Assembly: GCF_000312505.2 (NCBI RefSeq)
Contig: NZ_HG326224.1
Location: 124,001-188,000 of the forward strand
DNA from: Fenollaria massiliensis
GTDB lineage: Bacteria; Bacillota; Clostridia; Tissierellales; Peptoniphilaceae
DNA length: 64,000 bases
Direction: 5' to 3'
Shown: piece by piece, positions 57,400 to 64,000 of the stretch
Numbering within the stretch: the first letter of the stretch is position 1
How the letters are laid out: every line of letters starts with the position of its first letter
Program-made: the position numbers and the translations under genes
The notes under the pieces: model-generated
What the model was told of the DNA's origin: nothing
What the model saw: only the letters and a program-made list of their open reading frames with translations
The model's database searches: none

Positions 57400-58230
57400 T
57401 TAATCCTCCTTAATTTCGATGGAATCGTCATTTATAATAATTTTTCTTTGTCTATACAAAATGGCGATTGCCCTTTTAAATGATGATTTACTCATGTTAA
57501 AGACCTTCCTTATATCATCAGGATCGCTCTTATCTGCGTAATTCATCTTACCTTTATGCTTTAATAAAATTTCATATACCTTAATCGAGTCACTCTTGTG
57601 CTCGTCATAAGCTGACTTTTCAAGTTTAGTGCTTAATAAAAGCCTTCCGTCCTCGCGAACAGTTTGTACCCTAAACTTCATTCTCTCGCCTACTTCATGG
57701 TCTTCGAAGACATCCTTCTTTTGAACCATGGCTTCATATTTGTCATCAACTGCTATGAATAAGCCAAATTCTCTAGAGATATTGTAAATGATACCATCAA
57801 CAATATCGCCTTTTTTAATATTATCAGACCTCTCTAAAGTCTTTCTTATCTTCATAGTAGTCGCAAGTCTGCCAGACTTGTCTATATATAGCTTAACAAG
57901 TACCATGGAGTTAAGTTTTGGATCTCTAATTGCTTCTGAAAATGGCAATAAAACATCTTTTTCAAGTCCCATGTTTAAAAAGTAGCCAATTTTTGTTTTG
58001 CTAACTACCTTTAATGCCTTAATCTCGCCTACTTCAATATATGGAAGTCTAAAAGATGATACAATTTCATTATCTACTGGATAATTAAAAATTTTAACAG
58101 TATCGCCTATATCATGATGCTTTTCATCGGACTTGGCATGATATCTGTTATGATCAAAGTCTTCTAGTGTATATTCATTTCCATTCTTAGCAATTATTTT
58201 TGCTTCAATTGTTTTTCCTAAATTGTTCAT
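57400..58230 (-). CDS. cvfB: S1-domain RNA-binding regulator (CvfB/YitL type)
   Basis: 276 residues. About three S1-like barrels (roughly 1-65, 68-135, 143-205), with GEIKALKVVSKTKIGYFLNMG and KGDIVDGIIYNISREFGLFIA as the clearest. A C-terminal winged-helix segment (about 220-276) contains DIRKVFNMSKSSFKRAI. CvfB binds RNA and affects virulence and translation in staphylococci. It is the first gene behind its own promoter in a run that goes down to mfd. Confidence 0.93.
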   Translation of the reverse strand: MNNLGKTIEAKIIAKNGNEYTLEDFDHNRYHAKSDEKHHDIGDTVKIFNYPVDNEIVSSFRLPYIEVGEIKALKVVSKTKIGYFLNMGLEKDVLLPFSEAIRDPKLNSMVLVKLYIDKSGRLATTMKIRKTLERSDNIKKGDIVDGIIYNISREFGLFIAVDDKYEAMVQKKDVFEDHEVGERMKFRVQTVREDGRLLLSTKLEKSAYDEHKSDSIKVYEILLKHKGKMNYADKSDPDDIRKVFNMSKSSFKRAIAILYRQRKIIINDDSIEIKED

Positions 58231-58259
58231 TTAATACCTCTTCATAAAATTTCATGATA

Positions 58260-58288
58260 ATTATATCATAAACAATAATTTTTTTCAA
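58260..58288 (-). promoter_or_regulatory. Promoter of the cvfB-led operon, with a direct repeat at the -35
   Basis: Minus strand TTGAAA (58283-58288), 17 bp spacer, TATAAT (58260-58265). The nonamer CTTATATTG occurs twice, 15 bp apart (58286-58294 and 58301-58309); the inner copy includes the TTG of the -35, a possible operator. Confidence 0.75.
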
Positions 58289-58345
58289 TATAAGTCTAGT
58301 CAATATAAGAACTATAATAGAGCTAATAAAATCACATCTAACATG

Positions 58346-58370
58346 AAAAACACCTCTAATAATAGAGGTG
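58346..58370 (-). terminator. Terminator after the TIM-barrel gene
   Basis: Minus strand CACCTCTA and TAGAGGTG (58351-58370) closed by a short loop and followed by TTTTT. It separates the aminopeptidase transcript from cvfB. Confidence 0.9.
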
Positions 58371-58377
58371 AATCATC

Positions 58378-59055
58378 TTATTTATCTCTATAAGCAATCA
58401 TTATGTCTTCAAGTATCTCTGGCGATGTTTTTGGTGTGTATGAAAGACAGTTTGCTCCTGCGTTTATTGTCTCAAGTATATGCTCATCGCTGTGACCGCC
58501 TGTTGCTATGATAGGAAATTTCTCTCCAACAATCTTTCTTACGTGTCTAATTAAATTTGCTGTTTCTCTTCCGCCAGCTATATTAAGTATTCTTGCTCCA
58601 GCATTGATCTTGCCTTCAATATCGTCATTAAATGAAGCGATTGAAGCAATTACAGGTATATCTATATACTCAGACATCTCTTTAATAACTTCATTTTTCA
58701 TAGGAGCGTTTACAACTACGCCAAAAGCTCCGTGAAGCTCTGCTTGAAAAGCTATCTGTATACTTCTTTGGCCAGTAGTCAAGCCTCCACCAACACCAAC
58801 AAAGACTGGTCCTGGTGAAACATCAAGTATCGCCTTTGTTATTGATAACTCTGGTGTAAATGGATATACAGCTATAACTCCATCTGCATTAGTATTTCTG
58901 ATGATGGCAACATCAGTTGAAAATACTAAGGACTTAATCCTTCTTCCCATGATGTTTATGCCTGAGCATCTATAAACTGCTTCAGGAACTTTTTGTACAT
59001 GTCTTCTAAGAACTGTATCGACACTTGGTATATATTTTTTCTCTTCGTTATTCAT
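58378..59055 (-). CDS. Conserved TIM-barrel protein of unknown function
   Basis: 225 residues. Barrel-like repeats of strand plus glycine-rich loop: VFVGVGGGLTTGQRS (about 82), FGVVVNAPMKNEV, IPVIASIASFND, ARILNIAGGRETA, and FPIIATGGHSDEHI with NAGANCLSYTPKT at the end, a typical phosphate-binding pair. Similar clostridial proteins are often labelled hydrolase, without proof that I know of. It overlaps the flippase-like gene by 8 bp and ends at a terminator. Confidence 0.75.
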   Translation of the reverse strand: MNNEEKKYIPSVDTVLRRHVQKVPEAVYRCSGINIMGRRIKSLVFSTDVAIIRNTNADGVIAVYPFTPELSITKAILDVSPGPVFVGVGGGLTTGQRSIQIAFQAELHGAFGVVVNAPMKNEVIKEMSEYIDIPVIASIASFNDDIEGKINAGARILNIAGGRETANLIRHVRKIVGEKFPIIATGGHSDEHILETINAGANCLSYTPKTSPEILEDIMIAYRDK

Positions 59056-60067
59056 TTCTCTCTACCTCTTTATCTGATTTGAAATTAACTGTAAAGAACG
59101 CTCCAACTATGATTGGTGCGTAAAATGTAAATACTCTCCAAAGTATCACTACTATGGCAATTGACGAGATATTTTTATATAATGGCCCAAATATACCCAA
59201 GAATGCTCCTTCAGCTCCTAGTGCAGCTCCTGGTAGAGGCACATAACCTGAAATCAGTGCGACCATGCATGCAGCGCACACACTTAGCACTACATCACCT
59301 GTTACTCCTCCAAAGGCTGAGAAAACTACGTGAGGTATTGACCACAAAGATATATTTTGAAATGCTACAAATATTGCGCACGGCAAAAGTTTATATAAGC
59401 CTTCCATCTTAAATACTCTAAATGAGTCATAAAATGAATCTATCTGTCTATCTAATCTTTCTATTTGTTCTTTAGGATTCTTCTTGTTAAAAAATCTTAC
59501 AATCTTAACTATAATTTCTTTACTCTTTCTTGGGAATATTATTACGCTCGCTATTAAAAATGTTACTAAAACGCTTAAAGCAACGCCAAGAATCATCATA
59601 AGACCAGTGAACCATGCCTTGCCTAAGCTGTGATAGGAATAATATATCGAGAACAATCCCAAGATAAGTGTAACGACATTGTTTATTATAAGTAATAAAA
59701 TTACTACCGACGATGAAAGACCCGGAGCTAAGCCAAAATCTCTCATTCTTAATACTTGCATTGGCTGTCCACCTGTTGATGATGGTGTGATTGCGTTAAA
59801 AAAGGCTCCCGTCATAGTTACCTTAAATGCATCAACTGGCCTAAGTTTTGCGCCCAACACTTTTAAAAGTGCATTAAGAGAAAGTGAGCCAAAAAACCAA
59901 AATAAAAATATCAAGAAGGCTGCTAATAGCAAGTAAAATCCATTAGCTTGCCTCACTGTTGATATGATTTTCTCTGGTCCGTCAATAAAGTATGCACTTA
60001 AAAGTACTATTACTATAGATAAAGCAATTACGATTAAAGAAAAGATTTTAGTCTTTTTACCCTTCAT
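59048..60067 (-). CDS. Lysylphosphatidylglycerol synthase TM-region/UPF0104 family membrane protein
   Basis: 339 residues, about eight membrane helices. The conserved GAFFNAITPSSTGGQPMQVLRMRDFG (about 88-113 overall) and PLPGAALGAEGAFL near 275 are the signatures of this integral-membrane family, shared with the flippase part of MprF but without its aminoacyl-transferase domain. A lipid-handling role is inference. It is coupled at both ends: 1 bp with the aminopeptidase and 8 bp with the TIM-barrel gene. Confidence 0.88.
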   Translation of the reverse strand: MKGKKTKIFSLIVIALSIVIVLLSAYFIDGPEKIISTVRQANGFYLLLAAFLIFLFWFFGSLSLNALLKVLGAKLRPVDAFKVTMTGAFFNAITPSSTGGQPMQVLRMRDFGLAPGLSSSVVILLLIINNVVTLILGLFSIYYSYHSLGKAWFTGLMMILGVALSVLVTFLIASVIIFPRKSKEIIVKIVRFFNKKNPKEQIERLDRQIDSFYDSFRVFKMEGLYKLLPCAIFVAFQNISLWSIPHVVFSAFGGVTGDVVLSVCAACMVALISGYVPLPGAALGAEGAFLGIFGPLYKNISSIAIVVILWRVFTFYAPIIVGAFFTVNFKSDKEVERNE

Positions 60068-61356
60068 TATTTGAAAAATTCTGTGAATATCTTATACAAG
60101 TTATAATGATCTTCAACGCTTCCAAATTCTCTAACTGAGTGCATGCCAAGTATTGGGTTACCGATGTCAACTGATTTTATATCTAATTGAGTTGAACTGA
60201 TAGGTCCAATAGTTGATCCGCCACGAACGTCTGATCTATTTAAGAAGGCTTGTACCTTTGCTCCAGCATTTTCTGCAAATTGCTTAAATACAGAAGCTGA
60301 CTCAGCGTCCGATGTATAGCTTTGATTTGCAGCGTACTTAATACAAACGCCTTCGCCCATCTTAGGCATGTTTGTTATATCGCACTTTTCTGGATAATTA
60401 GGGTGATAAGCGTGAGCAAGGTCAGATGAGATCATAAATGATTTTGCCTTTACTCTATAAAATTCTTCATCATCTAAACCAAGGGCTAAAATTATTCTTC
60501 TCATAACATTTTTTAAGAATGGACTGTTTGCGCCTTGTTTAGTCATTGAGCCTACTTCTTCATTATCAGAAACATAAATTAAATTTATTGCATTTGAAGC
60601 CTTATTAGCAATAAGCGCCTTATATGATAGATGAGCCATCGCTAAGTTATCAAGTCTGCCAACTTGAACAAATTCATCGTTTAAGCCGACAATCTTGCCG
60701 CCTTCTCTGTCATATAAGAATAAATCAAAATCAAGAATATCTTCTCTAGATACTTTTAATTCCTTTGCTATGATATCTTCTAATTTAAGTTTTTCCACAG
60801 TATCGTTAATTAGCTCAAGAATTGGAAGAGTATCCTTTTGAGCGTTTATATCAAAACCCTTGTTTACTTCTCTGTTTTGATGTATGCAAAGACTTACTAT
60901 ACTCATAAGATCCTTGTCAATATTAATTAAATGCATCTTAGGATGAAGTGCATCTTCTTTATTCTTTGTATATACTCTACCTGCTAGCGATAAAGCTCTA
61001 TCGAACCATGTGTGCAAGATAGCTCCACCATAAACTTCAGTATTTAGCTTGTGATAGCCGTTTTGATAAATATCTGGTTCTGGTTTAACTCTAAAGCATG
61101 GACTATCAGAGTGAGAAGCGATGATCTTAAAAGCAAGATCCTTTTTAGTATTTGGTAATTCAAAAGCTAAGATGGCTGAATCATTTTTCTTTACAAAATA
61201 CTTTCCTCCTAAGCTTAAATCCCACTTGTCTTCTTCTTTTAATTCTTTATAGTCACTCTTATGTAGTTCTTCTTCCATCGCCTTAACAGCAAAAAAAGCA
61301 CATGGACTTGCATCAATAAACTTGATTAAATCCTTTGCTAAAGTTTTTGAATTCAT
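60067..61356 (-). CDS. M18-family aminopeptidase
   Basis: Cytosolic dinuclear zinc aminopeptidase, usually dodecameric, that trims peptides for amino-acid catabolism. 429 residues. IIASHSDSPCFRVKP near 80 has the first zinc His. YVSDNEEVGS near 263 carries the catalytic Glu pair. SSDLAHAYHPNYPEK near 310 and GGSTIGP near 375 fit as well. First gene behind a consensus promoter. In an organism living on amino acids this feeds fermentations such as glycine reduction. Confidence 0.95.
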   Translation of the reverse strand: MNSKTLAKDLIKFIDASPCAFFAVKAMEEELHKSDYKELKEEDKWDLSLGGKYFVKKNDSAILAFELPNTKKDLAFKIIASHSDSPCFRVKPEPDIYQNGYHKLNTEVYGGAILHTWFDRALSLAGRVYTKNKEDALHPKMHLINIDKDLMSIVSLCIHQNREVNKGFDINAQKDTLPILELINDTVEKLKLEDIIAKELKVSREDILDFDLFLYDREGGKIVGLNDEFVQVGRLDNLAMAHLSYKALIANKASNAINLIYVSDNEEVGSMTKQGANSPFLKNVMRRIILALGLDDEEFYRVKAKSFMISSDLAHAYHPNYPEKCDITNMPKMGEGVCIKYAANQSYTSDAESASVFKQFAENAGAKVQAFLNRSDVRGGSTIGPISSTQLDIKSVDIGNPILGMHSVREFGSVEDHYNLYKIFTEFFK

Positions 61357-61381
61357 ATCGATTCCTCCCTTTTATATAATA

Positions 61382-61410
61382 ATTATAAACTATGCTATAT
61401 TTTATGTCAA
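61382..61410 (-). promoter_or_regulatory. Promoter of the aminopeptidase operon
   Basis: Minus strand TTGACA (61405-61410), 17 bp spacer, TATAAT (61382-61387): a full consensus, with AAAAGGGAGG before the ATG. Strong constitutive expression is expected. Confidence 0.88.
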
Positions 61411-61492
61411 GAAAAAGAAAAATAGAGCTTTTTAAATATTTATGTAAATATAATAATATAAAAACTGTAACCATTTTGTAAAGCTTAGCTAA

Positions 61493-61521
61493 TTGACAAT
61501 TAAATTTTAGTGAACTATAAT
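61493..61521 (+). promoter_or_regulatory. Promoter of the lipoprotein gene
   Basis: TTGACA (61493-61498), 17 bp spacer, TATAAT (61516-61521), full consensus, 18 bp before the ATG, with GAGGTGA as ribosome site. It diverges from the aminopeptidase promoter. Confidence 0.88.
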
Positions 61522-61539
61522 TTTACATGAGGTGATTAT

Positions 61540-62430
61540 ATGAAAAATATATTAAAAATACTATTAACTTTGACCATGGCACTACTTTTTGTTTCATGTG
61601 CTCCTAAGACAAATGATCATGGTAATGAGGCAAGTCAGGTTGATAAGCAAAATGAAACTCCAAACGATAAAGATGACGATACCATAATGTATACTAATCT
61701 TTCAAGTGATGAGACTAAGGACGAATTAAAAAATGCGCTCCTTGATAAAGGTCTTAATGAAGGCGATGTAGATTCATTTATGAGTAATCTTGATACTTAT
61801 AATGAAAGTGCTGACACGAGCGAACTAGCATCTAGCTTTACTAAATATAGTGACGATGTAGCTTATAACAATAGCATAGACAAATTTACTGAAAAAAATC
61901 CTGATTTTTTAGGCATAAATTGCAGAATAACAACATTTTCACTTATGAAAAATAGCATGGATGTAAATAAAGAGCTTGAAGATAAATCCTCTGTTTTAGA
62001 TTTTGATAAAAAAGCAATTAGTGATAAGTCACTATTAAGCGAAGATGAGATGAAAAAGTTTATCACTTACTATGCTCCAATCAATGTTAAGGATGAAAAA
62101 GCGAATTATGAAGATTTAATTACTAAAGAATTTAGTGAAAGAGGCATTAAATTTAATAATGATAAGGTAAAAGTTATTTCTGTTTACTTAAATTCAAAAG
62201 ACGAGATCGATGGCAATATACTCTTTATTGGCCACACTGGTTTAATGTATGAAAATCAAGGCAAGTACTATTTCTTAGAAAAATTAAGTTTTCAAGAACC
62301 ATATCAGCTATTAAAATTTAACTCAAAAAAAGAAATTTACGACTACTTAATGAAAAAATATAATCAAGATATGGGTGAAGGAACTCATGAGGCTATAATT
62401 ACAGAAAACGATAAGGTCTTCACATACTAA
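61540..62430 (+). CDS. Hypothetical lipoprotein
   Basis: 296 residues. Signal peptide with lipobox LFVSC (Cys about 21), then an acidic, Asn/Asp-rich linker (about 25-48), and a soluble domain with no family recognised. It has two similar-sounding helical segments in the first half (TKDELKNALLDKG and VNKELEDKSS regions). A stranded C-terminal half holds KVISVYLNSKDEIDGNILFIG and ends GTHEAIITENDKVF. It is monocistronic: own promoter, own terminator. Location on the outer membrane face is the only firm statement. Confidence 0.7.
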   Translation: MKNILKILLTLTMALLFVSCAPKTNDHGNEASQVDKQNETPNDKDDDTIMYTNLSSDETKDELKNALLDKGLNEGDVDSFMSNLDTYNESADTSELASSFTKYSDDVAYNNSIDKFTEKNPDFLGINCRITTFSLMKNSMDVNKELEDKSSVLDFDKKAISDKSLLSEDEMKKFITYYAPINVKDEKANYEDLITKEFSERGIKFNNDKVKVISVYLNSKDEIDGNILFIGHTGLMYENQGKYYFLEKLSFQEPYQLLKFNSKKEIYDYLMKKYNQDMGEGTHEAIITENDKVFTY

Positions 62431-62454
62431 AAAAGACGGATTAGTCCGCCTTTT
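62431..62454 (+). terminator. Terminator after the lipoprotein gene
   Basis: AAAAGACGGA and TCCGCCTTTT around TTAG, with one mismatch; it begins at the base after the stop codon. The symmetrical A/T flanks let it work in both directions. Confidence 0.75.
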
Positions 62455-62478
62455 CAAAATAAAATAAGTATTTACAAT

Positions 62479-62510
62479 GAAAAAGCTCTCAGAACATATG
62501 TACTGAGAGC
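62479..62510 (-). terminator. Terminator after rpsD
   Basis: Minus strand GCTCTCAG with CTGAGAGC (62485-62510), ten-base loop, then TTTTTC. It lies 8 bp after the rpsD stop. Confidence 0.9.
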
Positions 62511-62517
62511 TAATTTA

Positions 62518-63111
62518 TTAATGAGAATAATATTCTACTACGTAAACGTCTTCGATTTCTATTGGAATATCTTCTCTTTCTGGTAGTCTAGATAAAACTG
62601 CTTCGAATTTATCAACATCTTTTTCAATGTAAGGATATGAGTTTCCAACAACTGTTTGGAAGTTTTCCTTGAACATTTCATTTGATCTTGATTTTTCTTT
62701 TAAGCTGATCTTTTGTCCAACTTGTAATTGATAAGCTGGTTTGTCAACTCTCTTGCCATCAACAAGGATGTGTCCGTGAACAACCATTTGTCTTGCTTGT
62801 CTGATTGATTGAGCAAATCCTGCTCTAAGAACAAATGCATCTAATCTTGTTTCTAGTAATTTGATAAGAGCGTGACCTGTTTGATCCTTAGATTTCTTAG
62901 CCTTTAAGAATGCCTTCTTTAATTGAACTTCTGGCACTCCATAGTAAGCTCTTAATCTTTGTTTTTCTAGTAATTGAAGTCCGTAGTTAGATAATTTCTT
63001 ATCTGAACGTGCAGCTCCTTTTTTCATACCTTTTGTAGCTTTCGCTAATCCATAGACATTTAAGCCTAATCTTCTGACCGTTCTTACTCTTGGTCCGTTT
63101 AAACTTGACAT
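62518..63111 (-). CDS. rpsD: 30S ribosomal protein S4
   Basis: Primary 16S rRNA-binding protein of the small subunit. About 197 residues, the zinc-free form (no N-terminal cysteines). NGPRVRTVRRLGLNVYG at the start, and the S4 RNA-binding motif LDAFVLRAGFAQSIRQARQMVVHGHILVDGKRV spread over about 92-124. ATG 63111 follows AGAGGTG; longer frames would cover the leader. The gene stands alone, outside the alpha operon, as in Bacillus. Confidence 0.97.
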   Translation of the reverse strand: MSSLNGPRVRTVRRLGLNVYGLAKATKGMKKGAARSDKKLSNYGLQLLEKQRLRAYYGVPEVQLKKAFLKAKKSKDQTGHALIKLLETRLDAFVLRAGFAQSIRQARQMVVHGHILVDGKRVDKPAYQLQVGQKISLKEKSRSNEMFKENFQTVVGNSYPYIEKDVDKFEAVLSRLPEREDIPIEIEDVYVVEYYSH

Positions 63112-63160
63112 TAAAACACCTCTAAAAATATATTTGCCGCGGTATATTTTTAACATTCAT

Positions 63161-63189
63161 AGTTTATCACAAATGTTTTAGCTTGTCAA
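63161..63189 (-). promoter_or_regulatory. Promoter of rpsD
   Basis: Minus strand TTGACA (63184-63189), 17 bp spacer, TAAACT (63161-63166). The leader of about 40 nt looks too short for the known Bacillus S4 leader fold. Confidence 0.8.
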
Positions 63190-63227
63190 CCACTTTTTTA
63201 ATTTTTTATGTAAATATTCATATTTCA

Positions 63228-63256
63228 TTGAAAAAGTACAAATAATGATATATAAT
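63228..63256 (+). promoter_or_regulatory. Promoter of the M3 peptidase gene
   Basis: TTGAAA (63228-63233), 17 bp spacer, TATAAT (63251-63256), 30 bp before the ATG, with AAAAAGGATG as ribosome site. Confidence 0.82.
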
Positions 63257-63286
63257 TATTTATATCATATAAAAAGGATGAAAAAT

Positions 63287-64000
63287 ATGAAATTTGATGA
63301 AATTAAAAAACTTTATAAAAGAATAGATATAATTAGTGAAGCAAATCTAATTAATTTTTATGCCAATCGCCTCGCTAGAACTAAAAGTTTTGATGAAAAA
63401 AACTCTATAATCAGAGAGGTTGATATTATTAAAAGACGATACGATAGCTTTTATGAATACGTATTTATCAGGTTCGCACAGGATAGCAGCGATAAGTTTT
63501 TTAATGGTGAGTTCAAATACATTGAGGACAATGAAGATGAATTTAAAAAAGCATGCGTAAAATTTGCTCAAACCTTGCTTGATGACGATGACTTAGATAA
63601 ACTTAAGAAAAGATGGGGCAAATATTTCTTTGATAAGCTTGAAATAAAGCAAAACTTATATTATAAGGATGTAATCGGTTTAAACATAAATGAAAATAAG
63701 ATATTAAAAGAGATTAGCGATCGTAGAAACGCTATATCAATCCCTATTGATAATGAAATTGTTACTAGCAGAAACTTAATTACTCATCTTACATCACCAA
63801 ACAGAGAAAAAAGGAAAAAAGTTGCCCTTGCTATGAATAAAAATAATGTCAAAAGCAAAGACTTTTATGCGGAAAAGTATAGAGACCTTGTTGTTATTAG
63901 ACACAAGATAGCTAAAAGACTAGGTTTTGATGGCTATCTTGACTTTTCAGATAAAGACAGATGCAGGATTGATTACGACCATAACGATATTATTAATTTT
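63287..64000 (+). CDS. M3-family oligoendopeptidase, N-terminal part (runs off the window)
   Basis: Open from ATG 63287 to the window's edge, 238 residues. The charged helical N-terminus and the segment RDLVVIRHKIAKRLGFDGYLDF with RIDYDHNDI close behind (about 205-235) match the region ahead of the catalytic domain of oligoendopeptidase F/M3 enzymes. The zinc motif HEXXH would lie beyond the window, so activity cannot be checked. Cytosolic peptide breakdown is likely, in line with the neighbouring M18 gene. Confidence 0.8.
   Translation, partial: MKFDEIKKLYKRIDIISEANLINFYANRLARTKSFDEKNSIIREVDIIKRRYDSFYEYVFIRFAQDSSDKFFNGEFKYIEDNEDEFKKACVKFAQTLLDDDDLDKLKKRWGKYFFDKLEIKQNLYYKDVIGLNINENKILKEISDRRNAISIPIDNEIVTSRNLITHLTSPNREKRKKVALAMNKNNVKSKDFYAEKYRDLVVIRHKIAKRLGFDGYLDFSDKDRCRIDYDHNDIINF

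Noticed and set aside
63112-63160. S4 autoregulatory leader before rpsD
   Set aside because: Only about 45 bp lie between the -10 box and the start codon, and I could not draw the known pseudoknot-type fold.
1-64000. Mobile elements, phage genes, CRISPR arrays, tRNA or rRNA genes
   Set aside because: No transposase or integrase motif, no regularly spaced repeats and no tRNA-like folds were seen; gaps between genes are short and accounted for.

Overview
The window reads as a chromosomal segment of a low-GC, anaerobic, amino-acid-fermenting Gram-positive bacterium, most likely of the Clostridia/Tissierellia group (Peptoniphilaceae-like). The reasons are the strong AT bias, AGGAGG-type ribosome sites, near-consensus TTGACA-17-TATAAT promoters, a complete selenocysteine-dependent glycine reductase operon, a CsaB/TagA-type cell-wall polymer cluster, PrsA-like and VanW-type envelope proteins, and the Firmicutes order glmU-prs-pth-mfd-prsA. 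The family assignment is inference. UGA serves as an ordinary stop in most genes and is recoded only in grdA and grdB. I see no mobile element, phage, CRISPR array, rRNA or tRNA.

Layout. 1-9073 (minus): one long run ftsE-ftsX-murein hydrolase activator-ctpA-ydbC-lipoprotein-uvrB-uvrA, joining division-linked wall hydrolysis to excision repair; uvrA runs off the window. 9169-10934 (plus): 5-formyl-THF cyclo-ligase translationally coupled to a CofE-like glutamyl ligase. 11032-20941 (minus): a cell-wall polymer cluster (WecC, glycosyltransferase, two DUF4330 proteins, O-antigen-ligase-like protein, glycosyltransferase-CsaB fusion, TagA) ending in transketolase. 20975-23720 (minus): solitary mazF, alr, and an AcpS-NnrD fusion. 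23720-27570 (minus): pyrB-I-F-K-D. 28475-36144 (minus): promoter, glycine riboswitch with terminator, trxB-trxA-grdE-grdA-grdB-grdC-grdD. 36214-44742 (minus): rodA-queG-kbl-ylxP-nth-vanW-HAD-trmL-nptA. 44873-58288 (minus): cvfB, small unknown gene, ABC transporter, MATE pump, glmU, prs, pth, mfd, prsA-like, rplY. 58378-61410 (minus): M18 aminopeptidase, flippase-like protein, TIM-barrel protein. The end holds a plus-strand lipoprotein gene, minus-strand rpsD, and the start of a plus-strand M3 oligopeptidase.

How the genes work together. Glycine is the theme of the centre. The riboswitch should sense glycine and permit expression of glycine reductase and its own thioredoxin system, which turns glycine into acetyl phosphate and ammonia. 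kbl and the peptidases could feed glycine in. WecC plus a TagA/WecG-family transferase plus CsaB suggests a ManNAc/ManNAcA-containing, pyruvylated secondary cell-wall polymer of the kind that anchors SLH-domain proteins.

The most notable anomalies are three single-base frameshifts, all in A-tracts of cell-envelope genes and all one base away from an A6 tract. Others are an AcpS-NnrD fusion, a MazF without a visible antitoxin, and a CofE homologue without any F420 context. I do not see a convincing wholly new system; most of the window is core housekeeping with a well-formed glycine reductase locus.
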